This document shows positions 1 through 8,533 of a stretch of DNA of 36,806 bases, piece after piece; positions within the stretch are counted from its first letter, which is position 1; the number at the start of each line of letters is the position of its first letter. The notes under the pieces are model-generated. The model was not told the origin of the DNA. It saw only the letters and a program-made list of their open reading frames with translations, and ran no database searches. This DNA is from Chitinophagaceae bacterium (GTDB taxonomy: Bacteria; Bacteroidota; Bacteroidia; Chitinophagales; Chitinophagaceae), in contig JAMLHK010000022.1 of NCBI GenBank assembly GCA_023957155.1, positions 1-36,806 on the forward strand. Reading direction: 5' to 3'. The translations under genes and the position numbers were made by a program.

Positions 1-520
1 TCAGCCGGTAATACAGGTCCTGCCTGAATTTCCCTTTATGAGTATACTCAAGTAAATCTTTGTTGGTGGCAGCAATAACCCGTACATCCGTTTTCTGCAC
101 TTTCGATGAACCTACGCGTATATATTCGCCGGCTTCTAAAACACGCAATAAACGGGCTTGTGTTCCTAAAGGCAATTCACCTATTTCATCCAAAAAAATG
201 GTACCCCCGTTAACCGTTTCAAAATATCCTTTCCGGCTGTCTACCGCGCCGGTAAATGACCCCTTTTCATGCCCGAACAATTCAGAATCAATTGTTCCCT
301 CGGGTATTGCACCACAGTTTACTGCTATAAAAGGATTATGCTTACGCGATGAAAGTGCATGGATGATTTGTGAAAACACTTCTTTACCTACCCCGCTTTC
401 TCCATAAATCAGCACCGTCAGATCCGTATTGGACACCTGTGCTGCTACCTGCAGGGCATAACTCAATGCAGGTGAATTACCTATTATGCCGAACCTGTTT
501 TTTATTGATTGTATATCCAT
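1..520 (-). CDS. sigma-54 interacting AAA+ transcriptional activator, 3' end outside window
   Basis: The reverse complement from the ATG at 518-520 reads about 173 residues into the window edge, so only the N-terminal part is present. It begins directly in the AAA+ domain. Walker A is GESGVGKE (residues 40-47), the sigma-54 contact loop is GSFTGA (87-92, a variant of GAFTGA), Walker B is IFLDE (about 108-112), and an arginine-finger region FRQDLYYRL lies near 165-173. These are the hallmarks of bacterial enhancer-binding proteins that remodel sigma-54 RNA polymerase. No receiver, GAF or PAS domain precedes the AAA+ core, so activity is probably controlled by expression or partner proteins. 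A C-terminal Fis-type helix-turn-helix would be expected beyond the window but is not seen. It lies 34 bp after miaB on the same strand and is probably co-transcribed with it. Confidence 0.93.
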   Translation of the reverse strand, partial: MDIQSIKNRFGIIGNSPALSYALQVAAQVSNTDLTVLIYGESGVGKEVFSQIIHALSSRKHNPFIAVNCGAIPEGTIDSELFGHEKGSFTGAVDSRKGYFETVNGGTIFLDEIGELPLGTQARLLRVLEAGEYIRVGSSKVQKTDVRVIAATNKDLLEYTHKGKFRQDLYYRL

Positions 521-554
521 ATTTATAGGACTGTTAAAAGGACAAGGTAATATT

Positions 555-1994
555 TCAGACTACCTCTCCCAATAAAGTTGCTTTTGTGCAATCGGTGACC
601 TGAACATGTACATAATTGCCTTTCTGACAGGTATTACCCTGCTTCGAAAAAACGATTACTTTATTCTGGGAAGTTCTTCCCATCCAGTCCTCCCCGCTCT
701 TTTTGCTGTCACCCTCAATTAATACTTCAAAAGTCTTACCGAGATCTCTTTCATTGCTCTCCCTGGATAACCGGTTTTGCAAATCCACGACTTCCTGTAA
801 CCTTCTTTTTTTAACAGATTCCGGCACATCATCCTTATACCTCCTTTGTGCAAGCGTACCGGGTCTTTCACTGTAAAAAAACATGTAACTCAGATCGTAC
901 CGGCTATATTCCATTAACGAGAGTGTATCCTGGTGATCCTCTTCTGTTTCGGTACAAAAACCCGAAATAATATCACTACTGATACCGCACCCCGGAATGA
1001 TTTCACGAATGCGGTCAATCTTAGCCATATACCATTCCCGTGTATACGTACGATTCATCATTTGTAGTATCCGGGATGAGCCACTCTGCACAGGCAGATG
1101 AATATATTTGCAAATATTATTATGGCGGGCCATTACATGCAATACATCATCAGTAATGTCTTTAGGATGCGAAGTAGAGAACCGTACCCGGAGCAAAGGT
1201 GAAATTTTTGCTACTTCTTCCAGGAGCCGGGCAAATGTTACGGCTTCAGACAGGTTCCCGGGTTCTCCGTTCCCGGTCTCTGGTGTAAAATAATAGCTGT
1301 CAACATTTTGTCCGAGGAGCGTTACCTCCCTGTACCCCCGGTCAAACAAATCTTTACATTCTTTTATAATGGAAGCGGCATCCCTACTTCTTTCTCTTCC
1401 ACGGGTAAAAGGCACCACACAAAACGTGCACATGTTATTGCAGCCTCTCATAATGCTTACAAAAGCAGAAACACCATTACTATTCAGGCGTACCGGTGAA
1501 ATATCGGCATAGGTTTCTTCACGGCTAAGCAATACGTTCACGGCTTTTTGCCCTCCTTCCGCTTCTTCAATTAATGCCGGCAGGCTCCGGTAGGCATCCG
1601 GGCCAACAACAATATCTACCAGTTGTTCCTCTTCAAGAAATTTCGACTTCAGCCTTTCCGCCATACAACCCAGCACCCCTACCAGTAAACCGGGTCTTGC
1701 CTGCTTTATTTTCCGGAACTCTGTAAGTCTTTTGCGAACGGTTTGCTCGGCTTTTTCACGAATAGAGCAGGTGTTCAGAAATACGAGGTCGGCTTCTTCA
1801 TAATTCCTGGTAGCGCCATACCCGGTACCATTCAATATCGAAGCAACAATCTCACTATCAGAAAAATTCATCTGACAGCCATAGCTTTCTATATAGAATC
1901 TTTTTTTATATTGGGTCGGGTCATTAATAAAAGGAGCATAAGCCTCCCCCTGCCTTGCTTCATCATGTATTTTTTGGGTCAATACATCCAACAT
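555..1994 (-). CDS. miaB: tRNA-2-methylthio-N6-dimethylallyladenosine synthase MiaB
   Basis: This 479-residue radical SAM methylthiotransferase adds the 2-methylthio group to i6A37 of tRNAs that read UNN codons. The N-terminal UPF0004 domain supplies the auxiliary Fe-S cluster cysteines C40 ([11 protein letters not shown]), C76 ([11 protein letters not shown]) and C110 ([10 protein letters not shown]). The radical SAM triad CxxxCxxC is C185, C189 and C192 (GCNNMCTFC). A TRAM-like domain occupies roughly residues 410-479. All catalytic cysteines are present and the length is normal for Bacteroidota. The closely related MtaB and RimO were considered, but the [26 protein letters not shown] signatures fit MiaB. 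A TAnnTTTG element lies just upstream at 2017-2024, and the sigma-54 activator follows 34 bp downstream. Confidence 0.97.
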   Translation of the reverse strand: MLDVLTQKIHDEARQGEAYAPFINDPTQYKKRFYIESYGCQMNFSDSEIVASILNGTGYGATRNYEEADLVFLNTCSIREKAEQTVRKRLTEFRKIKQARPGLLVGVLGCMAERLKSKFLEEEQLVDIVVGPDAYRSLPALIEEAEGGQKAVNVLLSREETYADISPVRLNSNGVSAFVSIMRGCNNMCTFCVVPFTRGRERSRDAASIIKECKDLFDRGYREVTLLGQNVDSYYFTPETGNGEPGNLSEAVTFARLLEEVAKISPLLRVRFSTSHPKDITDDVLHVMARHNNICKYIHLPVQSGSSRILQMMNRTYTREWYMAKIDRIREIIPGCGISSDIISGFCTETEEDHQDTLSLMEYSRYDLSYMFFYSERPGTLAQRRYKDDVPESVKKRRLQEVVDLQNRLSRESNERDLGKTFEVLIEGDSKKSGEDWMGRTSQNKVIVFSKQGNTCQKGNYVHVQVTDCTKATLLGEVV

Positions 1995-2016
1995 ATCTTC
2001 TAAACTTTTGAAGAGG

Positions 2017-2024
2017 CAAAGATA
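2017..2024 (-). promoter_or_regulatory. Bacteroidota -7 promoter element upstream of miaB
   Basis: The minus strand reads TATCTTTG, an exact match to the Bacteroidota -7 consensus TAnnTTTG, 22 bp upstream of the miaB ATG. No good -33 TTTG is visible at the usual 17-20 bp distance, so this is a half-supported promoter. Confidence 0.5.
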
Positions 2025-2125
2025 ACCAAAAGAGTTTTAAAAAATGTCAGTTTGGCAGGATGTATACGATTGAACCCAGGAAAGTCACCGGCAGAAACTC
2101 ATATAGCAGAAACCGGGTATAAAGC

Positions 2126-2153
2126 AAACAGCCCGTCTGACGACAGGCTGTTT
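2126..2153 (-). terminator. hairpin terminator after the 2179-2616 lipoprotein gene
   Basis: AAACAGCC and GGCTGTTT form a perfect 8-bp stem, extended past one mismatch by GTC/GAC around a TGAC loop. It lies 25 bp beyond the lipoprotein stop codon in the gap before miaB. On the minus strand it is followed by a T-rich run with interruptions, so it is probably a rho-independent terminator of moderate strength. Confidence 0.6.
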
Positions 2154-2178
2154 AAATATTAAGTAAGAAAATAATCAT

Positions 2179-2616
2179 CTATTGTTTAAATTTGACTTTA
2201 TAGGTTCCTCCTCCAACAGTTTCAAGCCAGGTTCCCCATGTACCAATCAGGCTCCTGTGATTAAGCACCCCTTCAGTGGAATATCGTTCTTCCTGTGTAT
2301 AAACATAATATGTGGTAAATTTCTTAGTAACAGGATCAAAAGTCCAGGTACCAGGAGCCTTTTTCGCACTTGCAGTATCAGCACTCTGACTGTATACAAT
2401 TAAGGTATTATCCGGGTTAACTAAAAAAGCATAATCCAGATTAGGATCCTTGTCTTTAACCCCATACGCTCCTACCCAGTATCCGACAACGTTAGTCAGC
2501 GGTGGAAGTTTTTCATCCGGGTCCTCTTCTTCCGAATTACCCTTATCTTTTTTACACGAGAACACCAGTGTGCAGGCAGCAAGAGCACACGCCCAGAAAA
2601 ATAGATTTCTTTTCAT
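2179..2616 (-). CDS. small hypothetical lipoprotein
   Basis: The 145-residue product starts with a short basic N-terminus, a hydrophobic stretch and the lipobox LVFSC, so Cys21 is the probable lipidation site. An acidic linker (EEEDPDE, about residues 29-35) follows. The rest is compact, with aromatic glycine-rich strands such as VVGYWVGAYG and a repeated GTW motif (GTWTFDP, IGTWGTW) that suggests a small beta-barrel of lipocalin-like type. I do not recognise a specific family. It stands alone: 106 bp separates it from gmhB upstream in transcription order, and a terminator follows it. Expected location is the periplasm or outer membrane. Confidence 0.8.
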   Translation of the reverse strand: MKRNLFFWACALAACTLVFSCKKDKGNSEEEDPDEKLPPLTNVVGYWVGAYGVKDKDPNLDYAFLVNPDNTLIVYSQSADTASAKKAPGTWTFDPVTKKFTTYYVYTQEERYSTEGVLNHRSLIGTWGTWLETVGGGTYKVKFKQ

Positions 2617-2722
2617 TACTATAACATTTTAAGTTGTAAATATCTTACACGAATAAAGTATCCCGATAACTGAATGAATACATTAAGATTATAATAAATC
2701 TAAAAACTACTAAATCAGGTAT

Positions 2723-3277
2723 TTATTGTGTAAATAAATCAGATACACCCTTCAGTGACGCAAAAACAGCATCAGTCGTTGCATGGGGTAATACAGGTGC
2801 AGTCCGGTTGGACGATATAAAAAAAGTAAACATTCCTAATTTTTTACCAAATGTCATGTCGTTCATTGTATTGCCGATCATGACAGAACGATTAAAGTCA
2901 ATTTCCGGAAAATTGTTCTTTGCCTGTAACGCCATACCCGGATTGGGCTTCCGGCATGGACTTTCATCTTCCAAATCAATGCAATAATAAACCCGGTCCA
3001 CTCTTCCGCCATTCAATTTAATTACCTCGAGCATACGGAAATGAATATCCTGCAGATCCTGCTCTGTCATTAACCGTTTACTCACCCCCCGCTGGTTCGT
3101 CACTATGACGATACGACCGAAACGATCTGCAAAAACACGCAATGCCTCAAGCACACCATCGTAAAACCTGAAATCCTCCCAACGGGTTATATAAAAACCC
3201 ACTTCTTCATAATTAATCACGCCATCACGATCTAAAAATAAAGTCCAGGTTTTATCAATTTCTTTCAGATCAATCAT
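2723..3277 (-). CDS. gmhB: HAD-IIIA heptose-1,7-bisphosphate phosphatase (GmhB-like)
   Basis: This 184-residue HAD hydrolase would remove the 7-phosphate from D-glycero-D-manno-heptose-1,7-bisphosphate. Motif I is LFLDRDGVIN with D16 and D18, motif II is IVTNQRGVS, motif III is CRKPNPGM with K110. I chose the ATG at 3275-3277 (MIDLKEIDK) because family members start shortly before FLDRDG; an upstream ATG at 3310 would add 11 residues. Motif IV reads IGNTMNDM, so the usual aspartate is N136. Of the zinc-loop ligands known in E. coli GmhB, C99 and C108 remain but the positions expected to be His and Cys are D101 and S106. It is the last gene of the hddA-gmhA-hddC-gmhB set, and its role is supported mainly by that context. 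Confidence 0.82.
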   Translation of the reverse strand: MIDLKEIDKTWTLFLDRDGVINYEEVGFYITRWEDFRFYDGVLEALRVFADRFGRIVIVTNQRGVSKRLMTEQDLQDIHFRMLEVIKLNGGRVDRVYYCIDLEDESPCRKPNPGMALQAKNNFPEIDFNRSVMIGNTMNDMTFGKKLGMFTFFISSNRTAPVLPHATTDAVFASLKGVSDLFTQ

Positions 3278-3319
3278 AGATAAAATATTAATGAAAGCCG
3301 GCGATCTCATTAAAACAGG

Positions 3320-4033
3320 TTACTCATCCCCAAGCTTCAATTCTGCTGCTGCCCGTTTATAATCTTCAGGAATACCGATGTCTATAAAATACGCATCTTC
3401 CTTTACACCAAAGATCTTCCCTTCCTTATAAAACCGTTCAAGGTAATCCTTTTCAAAAGAAGATTTTACCGGTAATTTTTTATCTCTGAACGCAGGTACA
3501 TTTAATGCATATATACCCCCATTTATCAGTCCTTCCGCGAAATACTGCTTCTCCTTAAAATCCTGTACTGAGTGATCTTCATTCAACTCAACAGCGCCGT
3601 AGCGGTCAAATGCCTGCATGGGCTTTAAAGCCAGCGTACAATGTGCTTTTCGTTGCAGGTGAATGGTAACCAGGTTTTGCAGTTGGATACGGAACAGGGT
3701 ATCCCCATTAGCCACCAGTATATTTTCATCAACAACCTTTGAACAGGCTAACTGAACAGCTCCCCCGGTGCCCAATGGTTCATCCTCGATAGAAAGACCG
3801 TAATTACCCTCCGGGAGAACAGTATGAAGACAGGACTCAAACGCCTCACTTTTATATCCTAAAGCAAATATAAAATGCCGGATACCCTGCCCGCGCAAAT
3901 GCCGGATCACGTACGCTATAAAGGGAATTCCATTTACAGGAGCGAGGCATTTCGGAAGGTCAGGCACAGCACTTCGCAGCCGGGTTCCTAACCCTCCTGC
4001 AAGTATAATGGCTTCTTTAATCGTTCCGGGCAT
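3320..4033 (-). CDS. hddC: D-glycero-alpha-D-manno-heptose-1-phosphate guanylyltransferase (HddC-like)
   Basis: The 237-residue protein is a sugar-phosphate nucleotidyltransferase with the N-terminal signature LAGGLGTRLR (about 11-20) followed by PKCLAPVNG, and a metal-binding ANGDTLF motif near residue 130. The family transfers an NMP to a sugar-1-phosphate. Its length lacks the C-terminal beta-helix of GlmU or RmlA-long types, matching HddC. Specificity for GTP and heptose-1-phosphate is inferred from neighbours gmhA, hddA and gmhB, which together make the substrate. The gap to gmhA is 27 bp, and gmhB follows closely. Another sugar-1-phosphate nucleotidyltransferase activity cannot be excluded from the sequence alone. 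Confidence 0.85.
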   Translation of the reverse strand: MPGTIKEAIILAGGLGTRLRSAVPDLPKCLAPVNGIPFIAYVIRHLRGQGIRHFIFALGYKSEAFESCLHTVLPEGNYGLSIEDEPLGTGGAVQLACSKVVDENILVANGDTLFRIQLQNLVTIHLQRKAHCTLALKPMQAFDRYGAVELNEDHSVQDFKEKQYFAEGLINGGIYALNVPAFRDKKLPVKSSFEKDYLERFYKEGKIFGVKEDAYFIDIGIPEDYKRAAAELKLGDE

Positions 4034-4060
4034 ATTACATGGAAAAAATAAAACAAATGC

Positions 4061-4642
4061 TTACCGTTCACTAAAATATTTTTCCTCAACCAACTGGCAA
4101 ATGATATGTCCGAGCAGGATATGGGATTCCTGTATACGGGGAGTGTCTGCCGATGGCACAGGAATAAGATAATCACTTACCGCTTTTAATTTACCTCCTC
4201 CTTCTCCCGTAAATCCTACGGTGATCATACCATTGATCTTAGCCTGCTCAAAAGCTAAAACGATATTTTTGGAATTTCCGGAAGTAGACAAGCCCACGAG
4301 TACATCACCCGGATTTCCCAACCCTTTTATGAGGCGGGAATAAATAACATCGTAGCTGTAATCGTTAGCAACCGCCGTAAGATAAGAAGTATTGGCATGC
4401 AGGGCTTCGGCAGGAAGGGCATCCCTGTCTATATAAAAGCGACCGCTGAATTCAGCCGCCAGGTGCTGCGCATCGGCAGCGCTGCCCCCATTACCACAGA
4501 ACAATACTTTGTTTCCCTGCTGAAAGGCTTTGGTTATTACTTCAACTACCGCATCTACCTTGCGCAGTAATATTTCATCAGCCCATATCTGCTGCTTAAC
4601 CTTTATAGAATCTGCAACAATATCTTTTATCTTATTCAACAT
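4061..4642 (-). CDS. gmhA: sedoheptulose-7-phosphate isomerase GmhA
   Basis: This 193-residue SIS-domain protein converts sedoheptulose-7-phosphate to D-glycero-D-manno-heptose-7-phosphate, the first step of heptose nucleotide synthesis in the cytoplasm. Family landmarks are CGNGGSAADAQHLAAEF (about 49-65, including H60 and E64), the phosphate-binding STSGNSKN (about 120-127), and RIQESH...GHI (Q171, H179), which correspond to the metal and catalytic residues known for E. coli GmhA. Length is typical. It lies between hddA (54 bp) and hddC (27 bp) on the same strand. Confidence 0.95.
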   Translation of the reverse strand: MLNKIKDIVADSIKVKQQIWADEILLRKVDAVVEVITKAFQQGNKVLFCGNGGSAADAQHLAAEFSGRFYIDRDALPAEALHANTSYLTAVANDYSYDVIYSRLIKGLGNPGDVLVGLSTSGNSKNIVLAFEQAKINGMITVGFTGEGGGKLKAVSDYLIPVPSADTPRIQESHILLGHIICQLVEEKYFSER

Positions 4643-4696
4643 AGCATCGTATGATAAGCTGTTAATACCATTATTCCAAAAATCATCAATTCATTA

Positions 4697-5719
4697 TCAA
4701 ACAACCCAGGAAGTCAATCCGTTTTTGGTAAAGGTATATTGCTTTACTTCACCACCAAATTGCCGTAAGGCTTCTATAACCTTATGACGTGTATTTCCCG
4801 GGCAATAAAACAGCATAAAACCACCACCGCCGGCTCCTGAAATTTTTCCTCCCGATGATCCGGCTTTCTTTGCCGCCTCATATATCCCTTCTATAAAAGG
4901 ATTGGAAATATTGGCTGCCATTTTCCGTTTTTGCTGAAATCCGAAATCCAGGATCTCTCCAATCTCATTAAGCCTCCCTTTCAGCAACGCTTCTTTCATC
5001 ATCCTGCTCTGCTCTTTTAACTGGTGCATCGCTTCTATAGAAGTATCCTTCTTCTCCTGTACATTTTTTTGTTGTTCTTTAATGATAGCAGCCGACTCCC
5101 TGCTGGAATCGGTATAAAACAACACGATATTATTTTCAAGCTCGCTGAGGTATTCGGACTTAATCCTTAACGGGTTAACGATCACTTTATCTTCTTCATA
5201 AAATTCCATATAGTTAACACCGCCAAATGTTGCCGCATACTGATCCTGCCTTCCTCCCGCCAGGTTCAGATCTTTTCTTTCTATCTGGTAAGCATAATGT
5301 GCGATATCATATTCACCCAGCGGCAGCTTCAGCAATTCAGCAAACGCACCGATAACGGCTACCACCAGGGTAGATGAAGTACCCAGTCCCGACCCGGCAG
5401 GTGCATCTACAAAAGTCTGCAATTTAAACCCCACAGAAGGCAAGCCATAATCTTTCTGAATACGGTTATACACCCCTTTTAGCAAATCAAGCTTTCCATT
5501 TAAAGGAAGAAGAGAGTCATATTGATAATGCTCGATTTCCTTTCTGTCCGATGCTTCTAAAATTATCTTTTTTTCGCTCAGCAATTCAATATTTGCATTT
5601 GCATATAATGAGATTGTAGCATTAAGAATAGCACCTCCATATAAGTCGCAATACGGGCTCACATCCGTGCCTCCCCCGGCTAATCCTATCCGTAATGGCG
5701 CCTTGCTCCTGTAGATCAT
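4697..5719 (-). CDS. hddA: D-glycero-alpha-D-manno-heptose-7-phosphate kinase HddA (GHMP kinase)
   Basis: The 340-residue GHMP kinase phosphorylates the anomeric position of heptose-7-phosphate, giving the alpha-1,7-bisphosphate. The substrate-binding N-terminus is PLRIGLAGGGTDVSPY (about 8-23), the ATP-binding motif 2 is APAGSGLGTSST (about 108-119), and motif 3 near the C-terminus is KISGAGGGGFMLFY. The LAGGGTD start and the arrangement next to gmhA and an hddC-like gene indicate the GDP-heptose (alpha) route rather than HldE, which belongs to the ribokinase family. A gap of 120 bp with a TAnnTTTG element separates it from the upstream glycosyltransferase, so it may have its own promoter. 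Confidence 0.93.
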   Translation of the reverse strand: MIYRSKAPLRIGLAGGGTDVSPYCDLYGGAILNATISLYANANIELLSEKKIILEASDRKEIEHYQYDSLLPLNGKLDLLKGVYNRIQKDYGLPSVGFKLQTFVDAPAGSGLGTSSTLVVAVIGAFAELLKLPLGEYDIAHYAYQIERKDLNLAGGRQDQYAATFGGVNYMEFYEEDKVIVNPLRIKSEYLSELENNIVLFYTDSSRESAAIIKEQQKNVQEKKDTSIEAMHQLKEQSRMMKEALLKGRLNEIGEILDFGFQQKRKMAANISNPFIEGIYEAAKKAGSSGGKISGAGGGGFMLFYCPGNTRHKVIEALRQFGGEVKQYTFTKNGLTSWVV

Positions 5720-5743
5720 TTTTATTAATACTTAATTGAGGTA

Positions 5744-5751
5744 CAAATGTA
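5744..5751 (-). promoter_or_regulatory. -7 promoter element upstream of hddA
   Basis: The minus strand reads TACATTTG, an exact TAnnTTTG match 24 bp upstream of the hddA ATG, inside the only long gap of the operon. No TTTG is seen at the -33 distance, so it is a possible internal promoter for hddA-gmhA-hddC-gmhB. Confidence 0.42.
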
Positions 5752-5799
5752 AGCCGAATTTTACCCTCCCCCTTCTTTCCCTTCATTTTACACCAGCCG

Positions 5800-5829
5800 C
5801 TCCTGGCAGCGCCGCCGAACAGGCAGGAG
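5800..5829. repeat. GC-rich imperfect inverted repeat in operon gap
   Basis: CTCCTG at 5800-5805 and CAGGAG at 5824-5829 pair around an unusually GC-rich core (GCGCCGCCG) in an otherwise AT- and pyrimidine-rich spacer. It lies just after the GT4 stop codon. It may be an interspersed repeat or an RNA hairpin that attenuates readthrough; no T-tract follows on the minus strand. Confidence 0.4.
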
Positions 5830-5839
5830 TCTACATTTT

Positions 5840-7000
5840 TCACTTTTCCACTTCCCCACTCAATTCTTCAATTGCCTTTACCAGATTATCCCAGGTGTAT
5901 TTCTTTTTTTCTTCAAGCAGTCCGGGGATAAAATAGCTTTTACCCAATTCATAAAACTGTTCAATTTTAGCAGCTATGGAAGCAGCATCAGGTTCTGCCA
6001 CCAACCCCGCTTTACCATTCGGAACCATAGCAGTCAGTCCCCCCACATTGGTTATGATCATGGGCGTTTCAAAATGGTAGGCTAAGGGCGTCACACCGCT
6101 TTGCGTTGCGTTGCGGTAAGGCTGTATCACCACATCGGCAGCACAGAGGTAATATTTCACTTCACTATCCGGAACAAAATCCGTCTTTAAAATCACAATA
6201 TCCTCAATTCCATTTTCCTCAATTTGCCGGAGATAAGGCTTATCATTTTCATAAAATTCACCGGCAACCAATAACCGGACAAACGGTGCTTTTGACGCTG
6301 CTGCTTTTTCTTTCAGTATGCGCATCGCATCTAATAAAATATCCAACCCTTTATACTTACGAATAAATCCAAAAAACAATACAACCCTGTCGTTATTATT
6401 TAAACCCAATTTCACACGGGCGTCTTCCCCGGATATCTTTTCTCCGAAATTATCGTACAGTGGATGGGAAACAAGCCGGGCGGGCTTCCTGCTTTCAACC
6501 CTGTACAAATCATCCAGCACTTTAGCGCTCATTGTAACAAAAGCATCTGCCGGCTTTAAAAAATAGCGGGTAAATACCGCATCACCGGGTCGTTTTTCAT
6601 GGGGTATAATATTATCTGCTATACATACGATCTTACTATTCCTGTTTTTCTTTGCTATCCTTAATATGGTTCCCAAACAGGGACCCATAAAAGGAAGCCA
6701 GTAGCGCACTACAATAATATCCGGCGCAATTCTTCTTAATTCCCGGCCTACACTATACCAGTTAAACGGATTAACAGAATTAATGCGAACGTGTATGTTC
6801 AATCCGGCAGGTGGCGGCCCGGACGAGTACTGCGTTGTGCCGGGGAAAAGAAACCCCGGGTACTGCAACGAAAAAGTATAAATCATGGTATCCCATCCCT
6901 TCTGTTGAAACTCCTGCGCCAGGCGCTCATCGTATGAAGCCAACCCTCCGCGCAACGGATGTGCCGGACCAATAATGACAACTTTTTTCTTCATCAGCAT
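5840..7000 (-). CDS. GT4-like glycosyltransferase (GT-B fold)
   Basis: The 386-residue protein opens with VVIIGPAHPLRGGLASYDERLAQEF, the glycine-rich N-terminal loop typical of GT-B retaining glycosyltransferases. It continues with VVLFFGFIRKYKGLDILLDAM (about 205-225), the start of the C-terminal nucleotide-sugar domain, and QSGVTPLAYHFETPMIITNVGG (about 315-335), the region that carries the donor-binding E-x7-E in this family. No signal peptide or transmembrane helix is evident. An alternative ATG two codons in is equally possible. It follows the GT2 gene by 12 bp. Donor and acceptor are unknown; location next to GDP-heptose genes suggests a heptose-containing surface glycan. Confidence 0.85.
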   Translation of the reverse strand: MLMKKKVVIIGPAHPLRGGLASYDERLAQEFQQKGWDTMIYTFSLQYPGFLFPGTTQYSSGPPPAGLNIHVRINSVNPFNWYSVGRELRRIAPDIIVVRYWLPFMGPCLGTILRIAKKNRNSKIVCIADNIIPHEKRPGDAVFTRYFLKPADAFVTMSAKVLDDLYRVESRKPARLVSHPLYDNFGEKISGEDARVKLGLNNNDRVVLFFGFIRKYKGLDILLDAMRILKEKAAASKAPFVRLLVAGEFYENDKPYLRQIEENGIEDIVILKTDFVPDSEVKYYLCAADVVIQPYRNATQSGVTPLAYHFETPMIITNVGGLTAMVPNGKAGLVAEPDAASIAAKIEQFYELGKSYFIPGLLEEKKKYTWDNLVKAIEELSGEVEK

Positions 7001-7012
7001 CTATATAAACAC

Positions 7013-7954
7013 TCAAACGCCCAGCTTCTTCTCAACCAGGTAATTGTTTCTATCCGCAGAATTCCGGGCTATCAGCTCACCTGTAAATCCTGCTAAAAAA
7101 AGCTGGGAACCCAGTAAAAGCAGGATGAGCGCCATAAAAAAGGCAGGACGGTTGGTGAGCGCATATTCCGGATCAATAGCTTTGCTTACGATAAGATATG
7201 CCGTGAGCAATAGCCCGACTAAAAAACTAAGCGTACCCCATAACCCGAAAAAGTGCATGGGCTTTTTTCCAAACCTGCCTACAAACATGATGGAGGCAAG
7301 ATCCAAAAAACCATTAATGAAGCGCTCCCAGCCAAATTTAGTAACCCCATATTTCCGGGGACGATGTTCAACTACTTTTTCACCGATCTTTTTAAACCCC
7401 GCCCATTTGGCCAGCACAGGAATATAACGATGCATTTCGCCATACACTTCAATACTTTTCACTACCCTTTTTTTATACGCTTTTAATCCGCAATTGAAAT
7501 CGTGCAACGGGATTTTAGACATACGGCGGGTAACGGCGTTAAAAAATTTAGAAGGGATATTCTTAGCGAGCGTGCTGTCATATCTTTTCTTTTTCCAACC
7601 GCTGACCATGTCATAGCCGTCTTCCACTATCATTTTTCTCAATCCGGGGATCTCGTCCGGACTATCCTGTAAGTCTGCATCCATAGTAATCACCACTTCT
7701 CCTTCTGCTGCACGGAACCCTTCGTTCAGTGCAGCACTTTTTCCATAATTACGCTGAAATTTAATCCCTTTTATATGGGAATAACCGGAACACAATTGTT
7801 CAATAACCGTCCAGGACTGATCAGTACTGCCATCATCCACCAAAATGATTTCATACGAAAACCCGTTTTCATCCATTACCTTTTGTATCCAGGTGCATAA
7901 TTCAGGTAATGATTCTTCTTCATTGAACAATGGAATAACAACACTGATATTCAT
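7013..7954 (-). CDS. membrane-anchored GT2 glycosyltransferase, DPMS/GtrB type
   Basis: This 313-residue protein has a GT-A fold. It starts with ISVVIPLFNEEESLPEL, carries EIILVDDGSTDQSW and the DxD-type metal motif VVITMDADLQDSPDEI (about 88-103), and ends with two predicted transmembrane helices (about 232-256 and 268-292). This layout is typical of polyprenyl-phosphate sugar transferases such as GtrB, ArnC or DPM synthase, which load a sugar on undecaprenyl phosphate at the inner membrane. Specific sugar unknown. It sits between the DUF4199 gene (18 bp) and the GT4 gene (12 bp). Confidence 0.9.
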   Translation of the reverse strand: MNISVVIPLFNEEESLPELCTWIQKVMDENGFSYEIILVDDGSTDQSWTVIEQLCSGYSHIKGIKFQRNYGKSAALNEGFRAAEGEVVITMDADLQDSPDEIPGLRKMIVEDGYDMVSGWKKKRYDSTLAKNIPSKFFNAVTRRMSKIPLHDFNCGLKAYKKRVVKSIEVYGEMHRYIPVLAKWAGFKKIGEKVVEHRPRKYGVTKFGWERFINGFLDLASIMFVGRFGKKPMHFFGLWGTLSFLVGLLLTAYLIVSKAIDPEYALTNRPAFFMALILLLLGSQLFLAGFTGELIARNSADRNNYLVEKKLGV

Positions 7955-7972
7955 GCAGAAATATTAACGCGA

Positions 7973-8518
7973 TTATTGGACAACAGGGGGAAACTCGGGC
8001 TTTTTCTTTTTAATAATAGCAGATATAATTACACTTACTACAAACCAGAAAATACAAATAAATGCTGCACCAAGCATTTGTTTGCTGAAGCTATAATTGT
8101 TTGCTTTCATCATATCTTCTGTAGCCTTATCAATCTGTTCCTGGGTAGCTCCGAAGCGCTGCATCATTTGCTGGGCTTTTTCGGCTGTTTCCTGCGCCAG
8201 AGCTTCACGAAAAGGAACATCAATATAATTAAACAGCACATAACTAAACAGGCTACTGATCAGGGTACCAATAACAAAAGTTGTAAAAATAACCTTTAAA
8301 GCCCCGGCAAAATCAATATAACCCCCATCCAGTCCTTTTTGTTTCAGCCCGGCAAGCACACCGATAATAACAGGTATAAAAAAGCCGGCATAGGCTACGG
8401 GGCTAACAAACCATTTTACTCCTCCAAGGTACATAATCAGACTAAATATAACCGATGCCAATCCGGATATCAGCCCGTAGGTAAGCCCTACGTCCGTTTG
8501 CTTTTTTTCCATAACCAT
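7973..8518 (-). CDS. DUF4199 membrane protein
   Basis: The 181-residue protein has four hydrophobic segments at about residues 12-32, 36-57, 69-96 and 150-170, separated by a charged helix-forming stretch (EALAQETAEKAQQMMQRFGATQEQIDKATEDMM is its extent, about 105-137). It ends with a lysine-rich cytoplasmic tail (IIKKKKPEF). This pattern and the GLTYGLISGL start match DUF4199, a Bacteroidota family of unknown function. It lies 15 bp after the dihydroorotase-like gene and 18 bp before the GT2 gene. A start two codons in (MEKKQTD) is also possible. Confidence 0.85.
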   Translation of the reverse strand: MVMEKKQTDVGLTYGLISGLASVIFSLIMYLGGVKWFVSPVAYAGFFIPVIIGVLAGLKQKGLDGGYIDFAGALKVIFTTFVIGTLISSLFSYVLFNYIDVPFREALAQETAEKAQQMMQRFGATQEQIDKATEDMMKANNYSFSKQMLGAAFICIFWFVVSVIISAIIKKKKPEFPPVVQ

Positions 8519-8533
8519 TATTTTGATAAAAAA

